From NCBI RefSeq assembly GCF_011947225.1, contig NZ_JAATVW010000005.1:1-64000 (forward strand): 64,000 bases of DNA, written 5' to 3'. Under the pieces are notes generated by a model. That model saw nothing but the letters and a program-made list of their open reading frames with translations. It searched no databases and was not told the origin of the DNA. A program made the translations under genes and the position numbers. Source of the DNA: Planosporangium flavigriseum (GTDB lineage Bacteria > Actinomycetota > Actinomycetes > Mycobacteriales > Micromonosporaceae). Below are positions 16,953 to 26,249 of the stretch, piece by piece (position 1 is the first letter of the stretch; every line of letters begins with the position of its first letter).

Positions 16953-17669
16953 ATGACCTCGCGCTTCGTGGAGCTTGCCTGGCGCGAAACGCCGATGGGC
17001 GCCATCAGTCTGCGGCGAAGACTCGATCCATCGCTCAAGGTCGAGGTGTACGAGGCCAAGCTCGACGATGAGTTCCTCATGTCCAGTCTGTTCACCGTGG
17101 CCGAGGTCGAGCTCGCCCGACTTGGCCTGGCCGACGCGGCAGGAGCTGACCTCGATGTCGTCGTCGGTGGCCTTGGCCTCGGCTACACCGCCCGGACGGT
17201 GCTGGCGGACCGGCGCGTGCGCTCGCTGGCCGTGGTGGAAGCCCTCGACGAGGTGATCGAGTGGCACCGACAGGGGCTGCTGCCGTTCGCCGCCGATCTG
17301 ACCTCGGATCCGCGAACCCGCCTCATCCAGGGCGACTTCTTCGCCATGGCCGACAGCGCTGAGGGATTCGACCGCGACGAGCCGGGGCGGCGATTCCACG
17401 TCGTCCTGGTGGACATCGACCACACCCCGCGCCACCTCCTGCACCCGAGCCACGCCGCGTTCTACACACCGCAGGGCCTGTGTGGTCTCACCGACCACCT
17501 GCATCCCGGTGGAGTCTTCGCTCTCTGGTCGAATGATCCGCCCGATGAGGACTTCACCGCCGTGCTCGCGGAGGTATTCGCCGCCCCACAAGCACACGTC
17601 GTCAGCTTCCACAACCCGCTGCAGCAGCGCCGGGCAACCAACACGGTCTACGTCGCCAGGATGGCGTAA
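16953..17669 (+). CDS. Spermidine-synthase-like methyltransferase-fold protein
   Basis: A 238-residue Rossmann protein of the spermine/spermidine synthase-like group. Motif I VVVGGLGLGYTAR replaces the usual GGGDG, then AVVEALDEVIEWH is the acidic ribose-binding turn, then RLIQGDFFAMA and FHVVLVDIDHTP. The N-terminal tetramerisation domain is short. Without the GGGDG and the usual gate residues, polyamine synthesis is not assured; many actinobacterial members are orphan aminopropyl- or methyltransferase-fold proteins. AAGGA lies upstream of the ATG. No polyamine genes are nearby. Confidence 0.8.
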   Translation: MTSRFVELAWRETPMGAISLRRRLDPSLKVEVYEAKLDDEFLMSSLFTVAEVELARLGLADAAGADLDVVVGGLGLGYTARTVLADRRVRSLAVVEALDEVIEWHRQGLLPFAADLTSDPRTRLIQGDFFAMADSAEGFDRDEPGRRFHVVLVDIDHTPRHLLHPSHAAFYTPQGLCGLTDHLHPGGVFALWSNDPPDEDFTAVLAEVFAAPQAHVVSFHNPLQQRRATNTVYVARMA

Positions 17670-17855
17670 CCACCGCATCGTCATCCACCAGCGGTGCCGC
17701 CACGCCGGTCGACGGCGGCGCGCCGTCTTGGACAGGTTGACGATCTACCGGCTGGAACGGGCCTGGGGGTCGTCCGGGTGCGCGGCGAATATCCGCCATC
17801 CGCTGAGCCTCAACTTTGACCGCTGACGGTTTGCCGCTTTACCGGAGGGCGCCGG

Positions 17856-18005
17856 ATGGCAACGACCGATCCGGGTGGCCGTCTCCTGGTGGCTTCGGAA
17901 CCGGGCACGGCCGGAGGAGTGTCGATTCCTTCTCCGTCGAGACGGCGATCACTGCGAGCGGCGTACTCCCCTCCGACGGCCGGCGCTACCCTTCCAGCGC
18001 GGTGA
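17856..18005 (+). CDS. Possible 49-aa ORF
   Basis: GGAGG stands seven bases before an ATG that opens 49 codons (MATTDPGGRLLVASEPGT...). No family is recognised and the C-terminal half is Arg/Pro-rich. It ends 46 bases before the DUF4193 start. It could be chance; the ribosome site is the only real support. The rest of 17670-18051 holds nothing I can identify. Confidence 0.22.
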   Translation: MATTDPGGRLLVASEPGTAGGVSIPSPSRRRSLRAAYSPPTAGATLPAR

Positions 18006-18051
18006 CCGATCGGCCGCGATACACCACGGACCAAGGCGAGAGGCCACCACA

Positions 18052-18354
18052 ATGAGCAAGCCCATCGACTACGACGCACCGCGCCGACCCGCTGTTGAGG
18101 TTGACGACGACGGACTCGAGGAACTCAAGGCGCGCAGCACTGCGGAGCGGTCACCGAGAGTCGACCTCGACGAGGCCGAGGCGGCCGAGACCTTCGAGTT
18201 GCCCGGCGCCGACCTGTCCGGCGAGGAACTGACCGTGACGGTCGTGCCGATGCAGCCAGACGAGTTCCGATGCACCCGCTGCTTCCTGATCCACCACCGC
18301 AGTCAGCTCGCCGCCCAGCCAGACGGTCAGGAGGTGTGCCGGGAATGCTCCTGA
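18052..18354 (+). CDS. DUF4193 family protein
   Basis: A 100-residue acidic protein of the actinobacterial DUF4193 family. The start has an acidic stretch (YDAPRRPAVEVDDDGLEELK), and the C-terminal zinc-ribbon-like end has FRCTRCFLIHHRSQLA and a final CRECS, that is two CxxC pairs. In actinobacteria the family is usually a small conserved cytoplasmic protein of unknown role. GGCGAGAGG lies upstream of the ATG. It is probably transcribed alone. Confidence 0.88.
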   Translation: MSKPIDYDAPRRPAVEVDDDGLEELKARSTAERSPRVDLDEAEAAETFELPGADLSGEELTVTVVPMQPDEFRCTRCFLIHHRSQLAAQPDGQEVCRECS

Positions 18355-18363
18355 CGTTCGCCG

Positions 18364-18582
18364 TCAGGGCACCAGTTCCCGCCACTCCGGACGACCACCC
18401 AGCCATGCGTCGGCGAGGATCTCCGCCGACGACCGACTCGGACAGGGGTGTACCTTCGACCGGCCCGCGGCGCCGCCGGTCTGCGCCTCGACTTCCCATC
18501 GCTGGCCGTCAGTGCGGATGTAGACGTCACGACGCCCCCGCGAACTCCGGTTTCCGTTCCACCAGTGGCGCTCGATTCTCAC
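18364..18582 (-). CDS. Hypothetical protein, 72 aa
   Basis: The GTG at 18582 gives VRIERHWWNGNRSSRGRRDV, then YIRTDGQRWEVEAQTGG and a C-terminal helix SAEILADAWLGG. On the minus strand TACGGT stands six bases before the GTG, a leaderless-type promoter. The alternating strand pattern looks like a compact beta domain. The residue pattern is clearly coding but I do not recognise the family. It is convergent with DUF4193, only 9 bp apart. Confidence 0.6.
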   Translation of the reverse strand: MRIERHWWNGNRSSRGRRDVYIRTDGQRWEVEAQTGGAAGRSKVHPCPSRSSAEILADAWLGGRPEWRELVP

Positions 18583-19276
18583 TGGTTGACCGTATAGCAC
18601 TGGGTGTGAACAGGCTAACCACAAGGATCTTGGAAACGTGGTCGGTAGTGATCGGGCAACCATGGATCATGAACGAGAGGCAGACGCCTGACTGGGCCGG
18701 CGTTGAACGCATTCGGGCAGACCGCCTTGTCCGCGACGCCGCGCGCATGCCTGTCCGGGTGGATGTGCCGCACGGCCAGTGTCCCCGGTGCCGTCGTACC
18801 ACGGCCGAAGCATGTGATGTCGTCCCGGCGTGGCGCGCACCTGCCCGACCGACATGCTGGTCGCGATCAGCATGTCGGCGGGCTCGGTCGATACGTGCCC
18901 GATCAGGTCGCGGTCGAGCGCGTCGAGGGCGAGGTTCCTCGGGTCGGGTGACAGTTCCCGTACGGCAGTCGCCACCGCGTCTTGTCGCGTGCGCCGACGT
19001 TGGGGCCCTACCGGGCGGCGCACTGCGCCGGTGTGGGTACCCGGCTGGTGTCGACGGGCACCTCTGGCCGCGCCCAGGTCGCGGTCGCGTCGGCGATCCA
19101 GCCGGCCGGGTGGCTGCGGTGTCGGTGCCGAGTACGGGCCGGTCGTCACCCATTCGGGTACCGGCGAGGCAGTGGGGGCCTGCTCCATCCGCCGTCCCAG
19201 AAAATATGTCCTGACGGGACTAGAAATCAGGTCTCGGGTCGGCTAACTTATCTAGAGTTGATGAAGGGGTTCGACG
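18583..19276. other. Region without a supported gene; contains an 11-bp inverted repeat
   Basis: A minus-strand frame (19188 to 18667) contains the natural-looking segment ALDALDRDLIGHVSTEPADM but is Arg-rich elsewhere, as if a gene had been broken by frameshifts. CCGACATGCTG (18849-18859) and CAGCATGTCGG (18868-18878) form a perfect repeat with an 8-base spacer inside that segment. A promoter-like TTATCTAGAGT occurs near 19245. I cannot name a product. Confidence 0.35.
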
Positions 19277-19714
19277 GTGAACGCCGAACGGGAAGCCGGT
19301 CGCGCGAGCGGTGCGCCGGTTGGCCCGTCGGGTCGGCAGCGTTGGCTTTGTCGCATCGATGTGATGGGGTCGCTGGCCCGGTGGCGGAAAGGCCTGATCG
19401 TCGGGGCCGGACCGCCTCAGATGAGCACTGCCGAGTTTGGGCATCGGATGGGTTTGAGGAAGGAGGTCAGACATCGATATTGCAGCGGTGCGGCCTCGAC
19501 CGTTGCGGTCGGCGCGACTGTGTATTCGGTACCCGCGTCCTTGATCGTGCGGGAGGCGCCCGCAGGCGCTCCGCTTCACCGTCACTTCTGTAGTGAGGCG
19601 TGTCGTGAGCGCATTGTGAAGTCAATAGATGGTGTTTTACCTCCGTTGGGCCCCGGCGCTGTTCATCTCGCGCCGGGGCCCCTGATCGCGTTGAGGAAGG
19701 TGATACTTGGCTGA
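19277..19714 (+). CDS. Possible small Cys-containing protein ahead of MerR
   Basis: GTG 19277 has AAGGGG about seven bases upstream and a promoter-like box before it. The last third reads VAVGATVYSVPASLIV, then HFCSEACRERI, resembling a metal-binding Cys end. The first two thirds are less convincing. The stop overlaps the start of the MerR gene by 8 bp, which would couple them, but a strong hairpin (19648-19681) lies inside the reading frame. It may be a degraded gene whose end is still recognisable. Confidence 0.35.
   Translation: MNAEREAGRASGAPVGPSGRQRWLCRIDVMGSLARWRKGLIVGAGPPQMSTAEFGHRMGLRKEVRHRYCSGAASTVAVGATVYSVPASLIVREAPAGAPLHRHFCSEACRERIVKSIDGVLPPLGPGAVHLAPGPLIALRKVILG
19648..19681 (+). 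terminator. Strong GC hairpin upstream of the MerR gene
   Basis: GGGCCCCGGCGC (19648-19659) and GCGCCGGGGCCC (19670-19681) form a perfect 12-bp stem with a 10-base loop, 25 bp before the MerR start. It is either a terminator for upstream transcription or a leader structure controlling the MerR gene. Confidence 0.55.
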
Positions 19715-20075
19715 CACCAAGCCGGCGTCGGCCGGCAAGTTCGATGACGTGCACCACCCCGCCTACAGCATGGGTGCCGCCGCCGAGATACTCGGTGTCA
19801 CGCCCAGCTTTCTGCGCGGTCTCGGCGAGGCGGGACTGCTCACGCCGCACCGCTCCGGCGGTGGGCACCGGCGCTACTCCCGTCACCAGTTGGAGCTGGC
19901 GGGCCGGGCCCGCGAGCTGGTTGACGAAGGCATGGCCCTCGCTGCGGCCTGCCGGGTGGTACGCGCCGAAGATCAGCTCGACGTGGCCCGCCGGCGCATC
20001 ACCCAACTCGAGGACGCCGCCCGGAAGGTTGCGCAACCCTCGGCCGGCGACCACGCCGAGCCGGGCGTCCGGTGA
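19707..20075 (+). CDS. MerR-family transcriptional regulator
   Basis: A 122-residue protein with an N-terminal winged helix: YSMGAAAEILGVTPSFLRGLGEAGLLTPHRSGGGHRRYS split over helix-turn-helix and wing, then a short C-terminal coiled coil (DQLDVARRRITQLEDAARK). There is no ligand-binding domain, so it is HspR/BldC-like in size. The start is TTG 19707 with GAGGAAGG upstream; an ATG at 19770 would cut the fold. It may autoregulate; the target is unknown. Confidence 0.85.
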   Translation: MADTKPASAGKFDDVHHPAYSMGAAAEILGVTPSFLRGLGEAGLLTPHRSGGGHRRYSRHQLELAGRARELVDEGMALAAACRVVRAEDQLDVARRRITQLEDAARKVAQPSAGDHAEPGVR

Positions 20076-20326
20076 CACGTGCGAGCCGGCCGCGTGCCAC
20101 TGGAGCGGGAGCCGGGCTGCGGCGACCTGCAGCACGGACCCGCCGTGACGCGGTACAGGCGCAACGCCCTGGCTAACACTGTCCTGCGCTGATCTCGTTC
20201 GGCGGGGAAGCATTCTCGGCCGCGCCGCCACGTTTCTCACCCGCACCCCGATGACAGGAAATCGCGGCTGCTCCGCATGCCGCCCGGCCGGGGCGTAGTA
20301 GCCCGCGCGTCGGTCCGACCGGACGA

Positions 20327-20548
20327 TCATGTGGTCGTGTCGGTCGACCGGAACCTGCCGCCCGCGATCTCTTCGACACGTCTCAAGAGGCTGGGCGTCA
20401 GCTCCTCCGGCTCGTGATCAGGGATGACGATTTCCGCCCTGGGCCCTGCCGTGATCTTGCATCCGGTTGCGGGGATGAGCGCCAGGAGCCACAACCTGAT
20501 TCGATCTGCCTGCTGGTCGGTGAGCGTGAGTTGCTGGTCTTCTGCCAT
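20327..20548 (-). CDS. Hypothetical protein, 73 aa
   Basis: Reading from ATG 20548: MAEDQQLTLTDQQADRIRLW, then a hydrophobic helix with ALIPATGCKI, a strand AEIVIPDHEP and a C-terminal helix LLRRVEEIAGG. The composition is natural and unlike the Arg-rich sequence upstream of the ATG. No family is recognised and no clear ribosome site is seen. It is divergent from the YceI gene. Confidence 0.45.
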   Translation of the reverse strand: MAEDQQLTLTDQQADRIRLWLLALIPATGCKITAGPRAEIVIPDHEPEELTPSLLRRVEEIAGGRFRSTDTTT

Positions 20549-20703
20549 AAGCCGGATCACGTGCAGACTGTCCCATGTTGGTGCGTGTTCCGGGTACCGA
20601 CGGAGGCGAGATACCGACGGCGTGGTCACCCGCTCGCGCCATCCTCGACGGGACCAACGGACGTGCCCACTCCTACCGCTGTGGCACCTATCCGGAGACG
20701 ACC

Positions 20704-21222
20704 ATGATCCGGTCAACGCCGCCCACCCCCGCAACAGGCACCTACCGCATCGCGGCTGCCCGCTCCACGGTCGGGTTCCAGACCAACCACCTCTTCGGCC
20801 TCACCAACGTGGCCGGCACGTTCGCTGTCCGCTGCGGCCACATCGTCATCGCCTCACCGGTAACCGCGTCGCGCGCGACCGCGACCATCGACGCGGCGAG
20901 CTTCAGCACCCTCAACCGTCGACGCGACGCGGCCGTGCGCTCGGCGAAGTTCCTCGACACCGCCCACCACCCCGACATCACCTTCACCTCGCACGGTCTG
21001 CGCCGCTATGGCAGCGAATGGGTACTGCACGGCGACCTCACCGTCCGCGCCACCACCCACCCGGTCGAACTCACCATCGAGCACATCCAGACCCGAGACG
21101 GCGAGCTGCGCGCGCAGGCCACCGCCCTCATCGACCGCTACGCATTCGGTCTCACCAAAGCCAGAGCCATCACCAGCCGCTACCTCAATGTCATCCTCGA
21201 CGTCACTGCCACCCGCAACTGA
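20704..21222 (+). CDS. YceI family protein
   Basis: A 172-residue lipocalin-like YceI protein, thought to bind isoprenoid-type lipids. It has TGTYRIAAARSTVGFQTNHLF at the start, AATIDAASFSTLNRRRDAAVRS-like middle strands, SAKFLDTAHHPDITFTS, and ends with the alternating strands of the barrel. No signal peptide is present, so it would be cytoplasmic. GGAG is six bases before the ATG. A longer frame from 20575 lacks similarity. Confidence 0.88.
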   Translation: MIRSTPPTPATGTYRIAAARSTVGFQTNHLFGLTNVAGTFAVRCGHIVIASPVTASRATATIDAASFSTLNRRRDAAVRSAKFLDTAHHPDITFTSHGLRRYGSEWVLHGDLTVRATTHPVELTIEHIQTRDGELRAQATALIDRYAFGLTKARAITSRYLNVILDVTATRN

Positions 21223-21925
21223 AGCCCAACCCAGCACTGGCAGCCTCTCAGCCCATCACGGCGCCTGGGCCAAATCGACTCGGCGCTGGCCCCCTCAGCC
21301 GCCTGCCCGCCGTACATCCCGGTCAGGGTCGTGGGGTCGGACTGGTCAGGCTACGGGGCGCCAACCAGATGACGTCGGCGCCGGCCGACATCGGGACCGG
21401 AAGGCGATGGCACCTCCGCAGCCGGCCCGGCCGCAACAGCCGGATGCGCTACGCCTTGGTGGGCACATATGACCTGCGCGGCGGGAACGCCGTGCCCGGC
21501 GGGGATGCCGAATGTTCAGGAGCGGGACGTTCGGCCCTGTAGCAGGCACCGTGGTCGGGCAATGGTTGGTTCGTGGCGGGATCCCGATGTGTCGGTCCCT
21601 TCGAGTGCACTGCTCGGCGGGTGCGCCCATATTCGACCGGTCCCGGTACGGACCAAATTCGGAGCCGTTTTGACAGGTCCGCTCGGGCCATGCCATGTCA
21701 CCGCCGAACGCCGCACCACGGCGATGCGCTGCTGGCCGACGCGATGCGGCAGTTCGCTGCCGATCGTGCACGGTGTCCCCGCTGCGCCTACGCTGGACAG
21801 CTTCAAGATGGTGAAGCGGCTGCGGCTGGTGCGAGGACAACCAGCAGTTCCACAACTTCATCGCCATTTGAACCTGGGCGGCGCCACCTCGTAACCCGGA
21901 CTGCGGCTTGCGGAAAGGTTCAACC
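21223..21925. other. 700 bp without a supported gene
   Basis: No frame shows a convincing product. The phrase DALLADAMRQFAADRARCPRC near 21720-21785 looks like a coding fragment with a Cys pair but leads nowhere. It is probably decayed sequence. Confidence 0.35.
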
Positions 21926-22258
21926 ATGGAGAAGTTGTCACTGACCGCTCTCGCTCGCCAGCACCTCGAAACTGCCAGGCAGGAATCCAGCGGCCGCAGT
22001 GCCCACACCGTGTACGGCGGCCACGAACACGTGCTGCGCCAGACCGTCATGGCGTTCACCGCGGGTCGCAGGCTCGATGAGCACGAGAACCCGGGAGAGG
22101 CCACCGTGCACGTGCTACACGGCCGGGTGCGCCTGGCCACGGCTGACGCCTCCTGGGAGGGCTCGCCGGGAGACCTCATCGTCGTGCCGGCCGCCCGGCA
22201 CACCCTGGAGGCGTTGGAAGACGCCGCGGTGCTACTCACGGTGGCTAAACACCGCTGA
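21926..22258 (+). CDS. Cupin domain protein
   Basis: A 110-residue single cupin. Motif 1 is GRRLDEHENPGEATVHVLHG (about residues 48-67) and motif 2 is GDLIVVPAARHTLEALEDA. One His is kept in the first motif (DEHE) and one in the second (RHTL). GAAAGG is six bases before the ATG. Such small cupins bind a metal and sense or modify small molecules; no ligand can be named. It lies 179 bp upstream of aconitase in the same direction. Confidence 0.85.
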   Translation: MEKLSLTALARQHLETARQESSGRSAHTVYGGHEHVLRQTVMAFTAGRRLDEHENPGEATVHVLHGRVRLATADASWEGSPGDLIVVPAARHTLEALEDAAVLLTVAKHR

Positions 22259-22437
22259 CGGCGGTCGCGCGTCGCACACCGTCCATTTCCCCGCACTCCC
22301 CAGGACTGCCGGCAGAGATCCAGGTAACGCCGGTAGGCGCTGAGGGTACCGAGGAGGCGCGCTTGCGGTGGCACTGAGCGCGTTACGCATCGAGCATGGA
22401 TAGTGACAGACCGCGTCGTCCGGAGGAGGGCAGCGGG

Positions 22438-24432
22438 ATGGGACGCAGCGTTGCTCAACAGCTCATCGCGGCACATCTGGTCAGCGGCGAGATGGTCGCC
22501 GGCCAGGAGATCGGCATCCGGGTCGACCAGACCCTGACCCAGGACGCCACCGGCACCCTGGTCATGCTGGAGTTGGAGGCGCTGGGCCTGGACCGGGCCC
22601 GCACCGAGGTCAGCGTGCAGTACGTCGACCACAACCTGCTCCAAGCCGACGAGAAGAACGCCGAGGACCACCTGTTCCTCCGGTCCGCGGCCCGCCGCTT
22701 CGGCCTGTGGTTTTCCAAGCCGGGCAACGGCGTCTCCCACCCCACCCACATGCAGCGCTTCGGCAAGCCCGGCAAAACCATGGCCGGGTCGGACTCACAC
22801 ACCTGCGCCGCCGGCTCACTGGGCATGCTGGCCATCGGCGTCGGCGGACTGGAAGTGGCGCTGGCCATCGCCGGCCAGCCACTGCACATCCGGATGCCAC
22901 ACATCTGGGGCATCCGGCTCACCGGTGAGCTGCCGCCGTGGTGCTCAGCCAAGGACGTGATCCTGGAGCTGCTGCGCCGCCACGGCGTCACGGGCGGCCT
23001 GGACCGGATCATCGAGTACCACGGCCCGGGACTGGCCCACCTGTCGGCGATGGACCGGCACGTCATCGCCAACATGGGGGCCGAACTCGGCGCGACCACG
23101 ACAGTGTTCCCCGCCGACGACGCGGTGCGCGCCTTCCTCCACTGCGAGGACCGAGATGACGACTTCACCGAAGTGACCGCCGCCGCCGACGCCGGCTACG
23201 ACGTCACCGACGACATCGACCTGTCCACGCTTGAGCCGCTCATCGCCAGGCCGTCCTCGCCCGGCAACGTGGTGGCGGTGCGCGAGGTCGCCGGGTGCGA
23301 GGTCAGCCAGGTCGTGATCGGCTCCTCGGCGAACCCCGGGCTACGCGACTACGCGATCGCCGCCGCGATGCTCAAAGGGCGTCAGACCAGCGACGCGGTC
23401 AGCTTCGACGTCAACCCGTCGTCTCGGCAGATCTTCGCCGACCTGACCCGCATGGGCGCCACGTTCGACCTCATCGCGGCCGGTGCCCGTATCCACCAGG
23501 CCGGATGCATGGGCTGCATCGGAATGGGCCAGGCCCCCGCGCCCGGGCACAACTCGCTGCGCACCTTCCCGCGCAACTTCCCTGGCCGCTCCGGCACCAA
23601 GGAAGACGCGGTCTGGCTGTGCTCACCGGAGACCGCGGCGGCGTCCGCGCTCACCGGAGTGATCACCGACCCGCGTGACCTGGCCGCGAAGCTCGGCCTG
23701 GCCTACCCGCAGCTTGCGTTGCCGCAGAAAGCGTCAGTGAACACCGCGATGCTGGTCGCGCCCCTGCCGCCCGAGCAGGCCAGCATGGAGGACCTGGTAA
23801 AAGGGCCCAACATCTGCTCGCTGCCGGACTTCCCCGAACTGCCCGACCGGATAGCAGCGCCGGTACTGCTTAAGGTGGGCGACAACGTGTCCACCGACGA
23901 AATCTCTCCCGCCGGTACCCGGGCGCTGCCGCTGCGCTCGAACATCCCCAAGCTCGCCGAGTTCACCTTCACCCACGTCGACGCGGACTACCCACGCAGG
24001 GCGCAGGGGTGCAAAGGCGGCAGCGGGCACCTGATCGTCGGCGGGCACAACTACGGCCAGGGCTCCTCCCGCGAGCACGCCGCGATCACCCCGCGCTACC
24101 TGGGCCTGCACGCCGTCCTGGCCAAGTCGTTCGCCCGCATCCACTGGCAGAACCTGGCCAACTTCGGCGTCCTCGCGCTCGAGTTCGCCGACGAACGCGA
24201 TTACGACCGCATCGACCCGGGTGACACGCTGGTGATCGACGGGCTACGGGACGCGCTTGCGGACACTCGACAGCTCGCCGTGACCAACTCTCGAACGCAC
24301 GAGCAGTACCCGGTGCGCCACGGGCTCTCGCCGCGCCAGGTGGAGATGGTGCTCGCCGGCGGCCAGATCCCGCTGCTGGCCCGCTCGACGAAAACCCGCG
24401 ACAACGACGAAACGCCGGCGCTCACTGCGTGA
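22438..24432 (+). CDS. Aconitate hydratase, short 664-aa form
   Basis: An aconitase-superfamily hydratase interconverting citrate and isocitrate, or a close homologue. Domains 1-3 include AGSDSHTCAAGSLGML (first cluster Cys), GSSANPGLRDY and AGCMGCIGMGQ (two cluster Cys). The C-terminal swivel domain has GDNVSTDEISPAGTRA and GGHNYGQGSSREHAA. The length and order match the 640-660-residue aconitases rather than the 900-residue AcnA of most actinomycetes. ATG 22438 has GGAGG upstream; the earlier ATG at 22396 does not. It may be a second, specialised aconitase. Confidence 0.9.
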   Translation: MGRSVAQQLIAAHLVSGEMVAGQEIGIRVDQTLTQDATGTLVMLELEALGLDRARTEVSVQYVDHNLLQADEKNAEDHLFLRSAARRFGLWFSKPGNGVSHPTHMQRFGKPGKTMAGSDSHTCAAGSLGMLAIGVGGLEVALAIAGQPLHIRMPHIWGIRLTGELPPWCSAKDVILELLRRHGVTGGLDRIIEYHGPGLAHLSAMDRHVIANMGAELGATTTVFPADDAVRAFLHCEDRDDDFTEVTAAADAGYDVTDDIDLSTLEPLIARPSSPGNVVAVREVAGCEVSQVVIGSSANPGLRDYAIAAAMLKGRQTSDAVSFDVNPSSRQIFADLTRMGATFDLIAAGARIHQAGCMGCIGMGQAPAPGHNSLRTFPRNFPGRSGTKEDAVWLCSPETAAASALTGVITDPRDLAAKLGLAYPQLALPQKASVNTAMLVAPLPPEQASMEDLVKGPNICSLPDFPELPDRIAAPVLLKVGDNVSTDEISPAGTRALPLRSNIPKLAEFTFTHVDADYPRRAQGCKGGSGHLIVGGHNYGQGSSREHAAITPRYLGLHAVLAKSFARIHWQNLANFGVLALEFADERDYDRIDPGDTLVIDGLRDALADTRQLAVTNSRTHEQYPVRHGLSPRQVEMVLAGGQIPLLARSTKTRDNDETPALTA

Positions 24433-24635
24433 CCCGATGATCACGCCATCATGTGGGCGGCTGGCCGGCACTGTCATGCACGAGCTGACGAGCGTGGCGG
24501 CTACAACTCGCCGCGGACCCGCTCGACCTGCTGCAGGTCGCGTCGCCCTGGTCACCCGCAACCGCTCGCCCTGCCGTTGACGCATACGCACGGCGCACCG
24601 CATGCTCACCCGGCCGCGCGGGTAGAGTCGGCAGG

Positions 24636-25370
24636 ATGCGGGGCGGATTCGACCTCGCCCGGGAACTGGCCGCCGGCCTGACCGACCGGCAGGCGGCGTG
24701 GCGCTTCATCCGGGACTTCGCCGCCAGCTGGCTGACCCCGTTGGCCGACGGCGACGGCTGGAGCGACGCCGAGCTGGATGCCGCCGAGCGCCGGCTGGGG
24801 GTGCGGCTGCCGGCGGCGCTGCGGGAGGCGTACGGGCTGTTCGGGCGGCGCCGCGATCTCACCAGCAACCAGGACACGCTGCTGGACCCGGCCGAGCTCT
24901 ACCTGGAGCCGACCGGCGAGGCGCTGATCTTCCGCGCGGAGAGCCAGGGCTTCGCACACTGGGGCGTACTGGCCGCCGACCTGAATCAGCCCGACCCCCC
25001 GGTCATGGTCAAGCTCAACCTGCGCGACGAGCAGGCCGAGTCCTGGGACGCCTGGCTGGGCACGTTCTCCGCGGCGTGCATCGAGATGGTGCTGTCGGAA
25101 TCGATCTACGCCCGGGGGAAGCTCGGCGACGCCAAGGCACAGGACGACGCCGAGGCCGAACAGCTCGAGCAGCGCTACGAGCAGCTCGCGCTGCCCGACT
25201 ACCCGACCCCGCCGGTCGGTGGCGCGGCGGTGCGCTGGTTCACCGGCCCCGACGTGGTGCTGCGTGACGACCAGCAGGGCTGCCTGTGGGCCCGCGCCCG
25301 CACCGCTGCGGCCCTCGAACGGATGCGCCGCAACCTTCCCGGCTACTGGGAGACGGCCGACCCCGGCTAG
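24636..25370 (+). CDS. SMI1/KNR4 family protein
   Basis: A 244-residue protein with a SMI1/KNR4 (SUKH) fold: WSDAELDAAERRLGVRLPAAL, REAYGLFGRRRDL and a following acidic strand region with PAELYLEPTGEALIF. SUKH proteins often act as immunity proteins to toxins or as general scaffolds. No toxin is adjacent, so a domestic role is as likely. TAGAGT seven bases before the ATG suggests a leaderless start, though GCAGG is also present. Confidence 0.82.
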   Translation: MRGGFDLARELAAGLTDRQAAWRFIRDFAASWLTPLADGDGWSDAELDAAERRLGVRLPAALREAYGLFGRRRDLTSNQDTLLDPAELYLEPTGEALIFRAESQGFAHWGVLAADLNQPDPPVMVKLNLRDEQAESWDAWLGTFSAACIEMVLSESIYARGKLGDAKAQDDAEAEQLEQRYEQLALPDYPTPPVGGAAVRWFTGPDVVLRDDQQGCLWARARTAAALERMRRNLPGYWETADPG

Positions 25371-25948
25371 CAGCGCGACCCGCATGTGCCGGTGCTCATC
25401 CTTGGCGCCCGGCAGAAAGGCGCCACCGGCATCGGCTGGTCATGGCCCAGATGACCGCGTCGCGCAGCCACCAACCCGAACTGCGCTCCGTACCGTCGAT
25501 CTCGTGGTGCTCGATGGTGCTCGGATGTTCGGCACCTGACCAGCACAACCGGTGCCAAGCCAGCAGGCGGACGCCGACGTTGCCCCCGGCCGGATCCGCG
25601 ACCGAGCGTTCGCGGCAGCGCCACGCCCCGGACCAGCGGATACGCGAAGACGCGTCGCAGCACCGACAAGCGCGAAACGGTACGCACGAACCGACTCGTT
25701 ACGCACTATATGAGCGGTATGTCCGGTTCCGACTACGGATCAGATGGTCCCAACGCCAGGAGAACTGCCGGGCCACCCACGATCTAGTTGGTAGATCATC
25801 TCTGTGGACCAATCGTGCTCTCGACCTTGATCATGTGCCTGCCTCGATCGAGATTGCGTCGGCTTGTCGCCTGGCCGCCGTCGACGACCGGCACCGACGG
25901 CTGGTCGGCTGCCAGCAGGTCAACTCCGACTGGCCGTTCCCCACCACA
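25371..25948. other. Intergenic region left of the tRNA-Arg repeat, no gene seen
   Basis: All frames are broken or Arg/Pro-rich. An AT-richer patch near 25700-25800 has no ribosome site or recognisable coding. Weak similarity to the sequence before the right repeat may extend the duplicated block leftwards to about 25900. Confidence 0.35.
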
Positions 25949-26209
25949 CCAATACATCGATGATCTACGTGCGTGCGAGCGATGTGTCAGCAATAGTCGG
26001 TGAGCTACGGTGCGCGCCCCTCGGCGACGATGCGTGCCCGTGATCGTCGAGCAAGATCACGGCGGTCCGTGTGATCGGTGTGCGATCGCTGGTCGGTCCC
26101 GTCGCTGCTGATCGGCGGTGACCGTCCCTGCCGCCCGCTGATCGTCGCTGGCAGGTACCCTAGTGCCCGTCGCCCTCGTAGCTCAGGGGATAGAGCAACG
26201 GTTTCCTAA
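25949..26209 (+). repeat. Left copy of 261-bp direct repeat (tRNA-Arg upstream region plus 5' half)
   Basis: These bases align to 37010-37270 with no gap and, by my count, about 16 mismatches. The repeat holds the promoter region of tRNA-Arg (TACCCT box) and the tRNA up to the anticodon loop, where it stops abruptly. Confidence 0.9.
26172..26209 (+). pseudogene. tRNA-Arg(CCU) 5' half, broken in the anticodon loop
   Basis: GCCCTCG (acceptor strand), D arm GCTC/GAGC and the anticodon loop TTCCTAA are present. After 26209 the sequence no longer matches the intact gene at 37233: no anticodon 3' stem, T arm or acceptor 3' strand follows. The break in the loop is a typical integrase crossover position. 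Confidence 0.85.
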
Positions 26210-26228
26210 TGAGCAGCGCCAAACGTGA

Positions 26229-26249
26229 CCGCAGGCCGGTGGCCTGCGG
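26229..26249 (+). terminator. Intrinsic terminator after the broken tRNA
   Basis: CCGCAGGCC and GGCCTGCGG form a perfect 9-bp stem with a GGT loop, followed by TTTCTCGTTTC. Its position just after the broken tRNA half suggests it ended transcripts from the stranded tRNA promoter. Confidence 0.7.

Noticed and set aside
21346-22749. 467-codon minus-strand frame over the cupin and aconitase start
   Set aside because: Antisense to supported genes, no ribosome site, composition of a shadow frame.
26172-26209. Functional tRNA-Arg at the left repeat
   Set aside because: Only the 5' half is present; no T arm or 3' acceptor strand follows.
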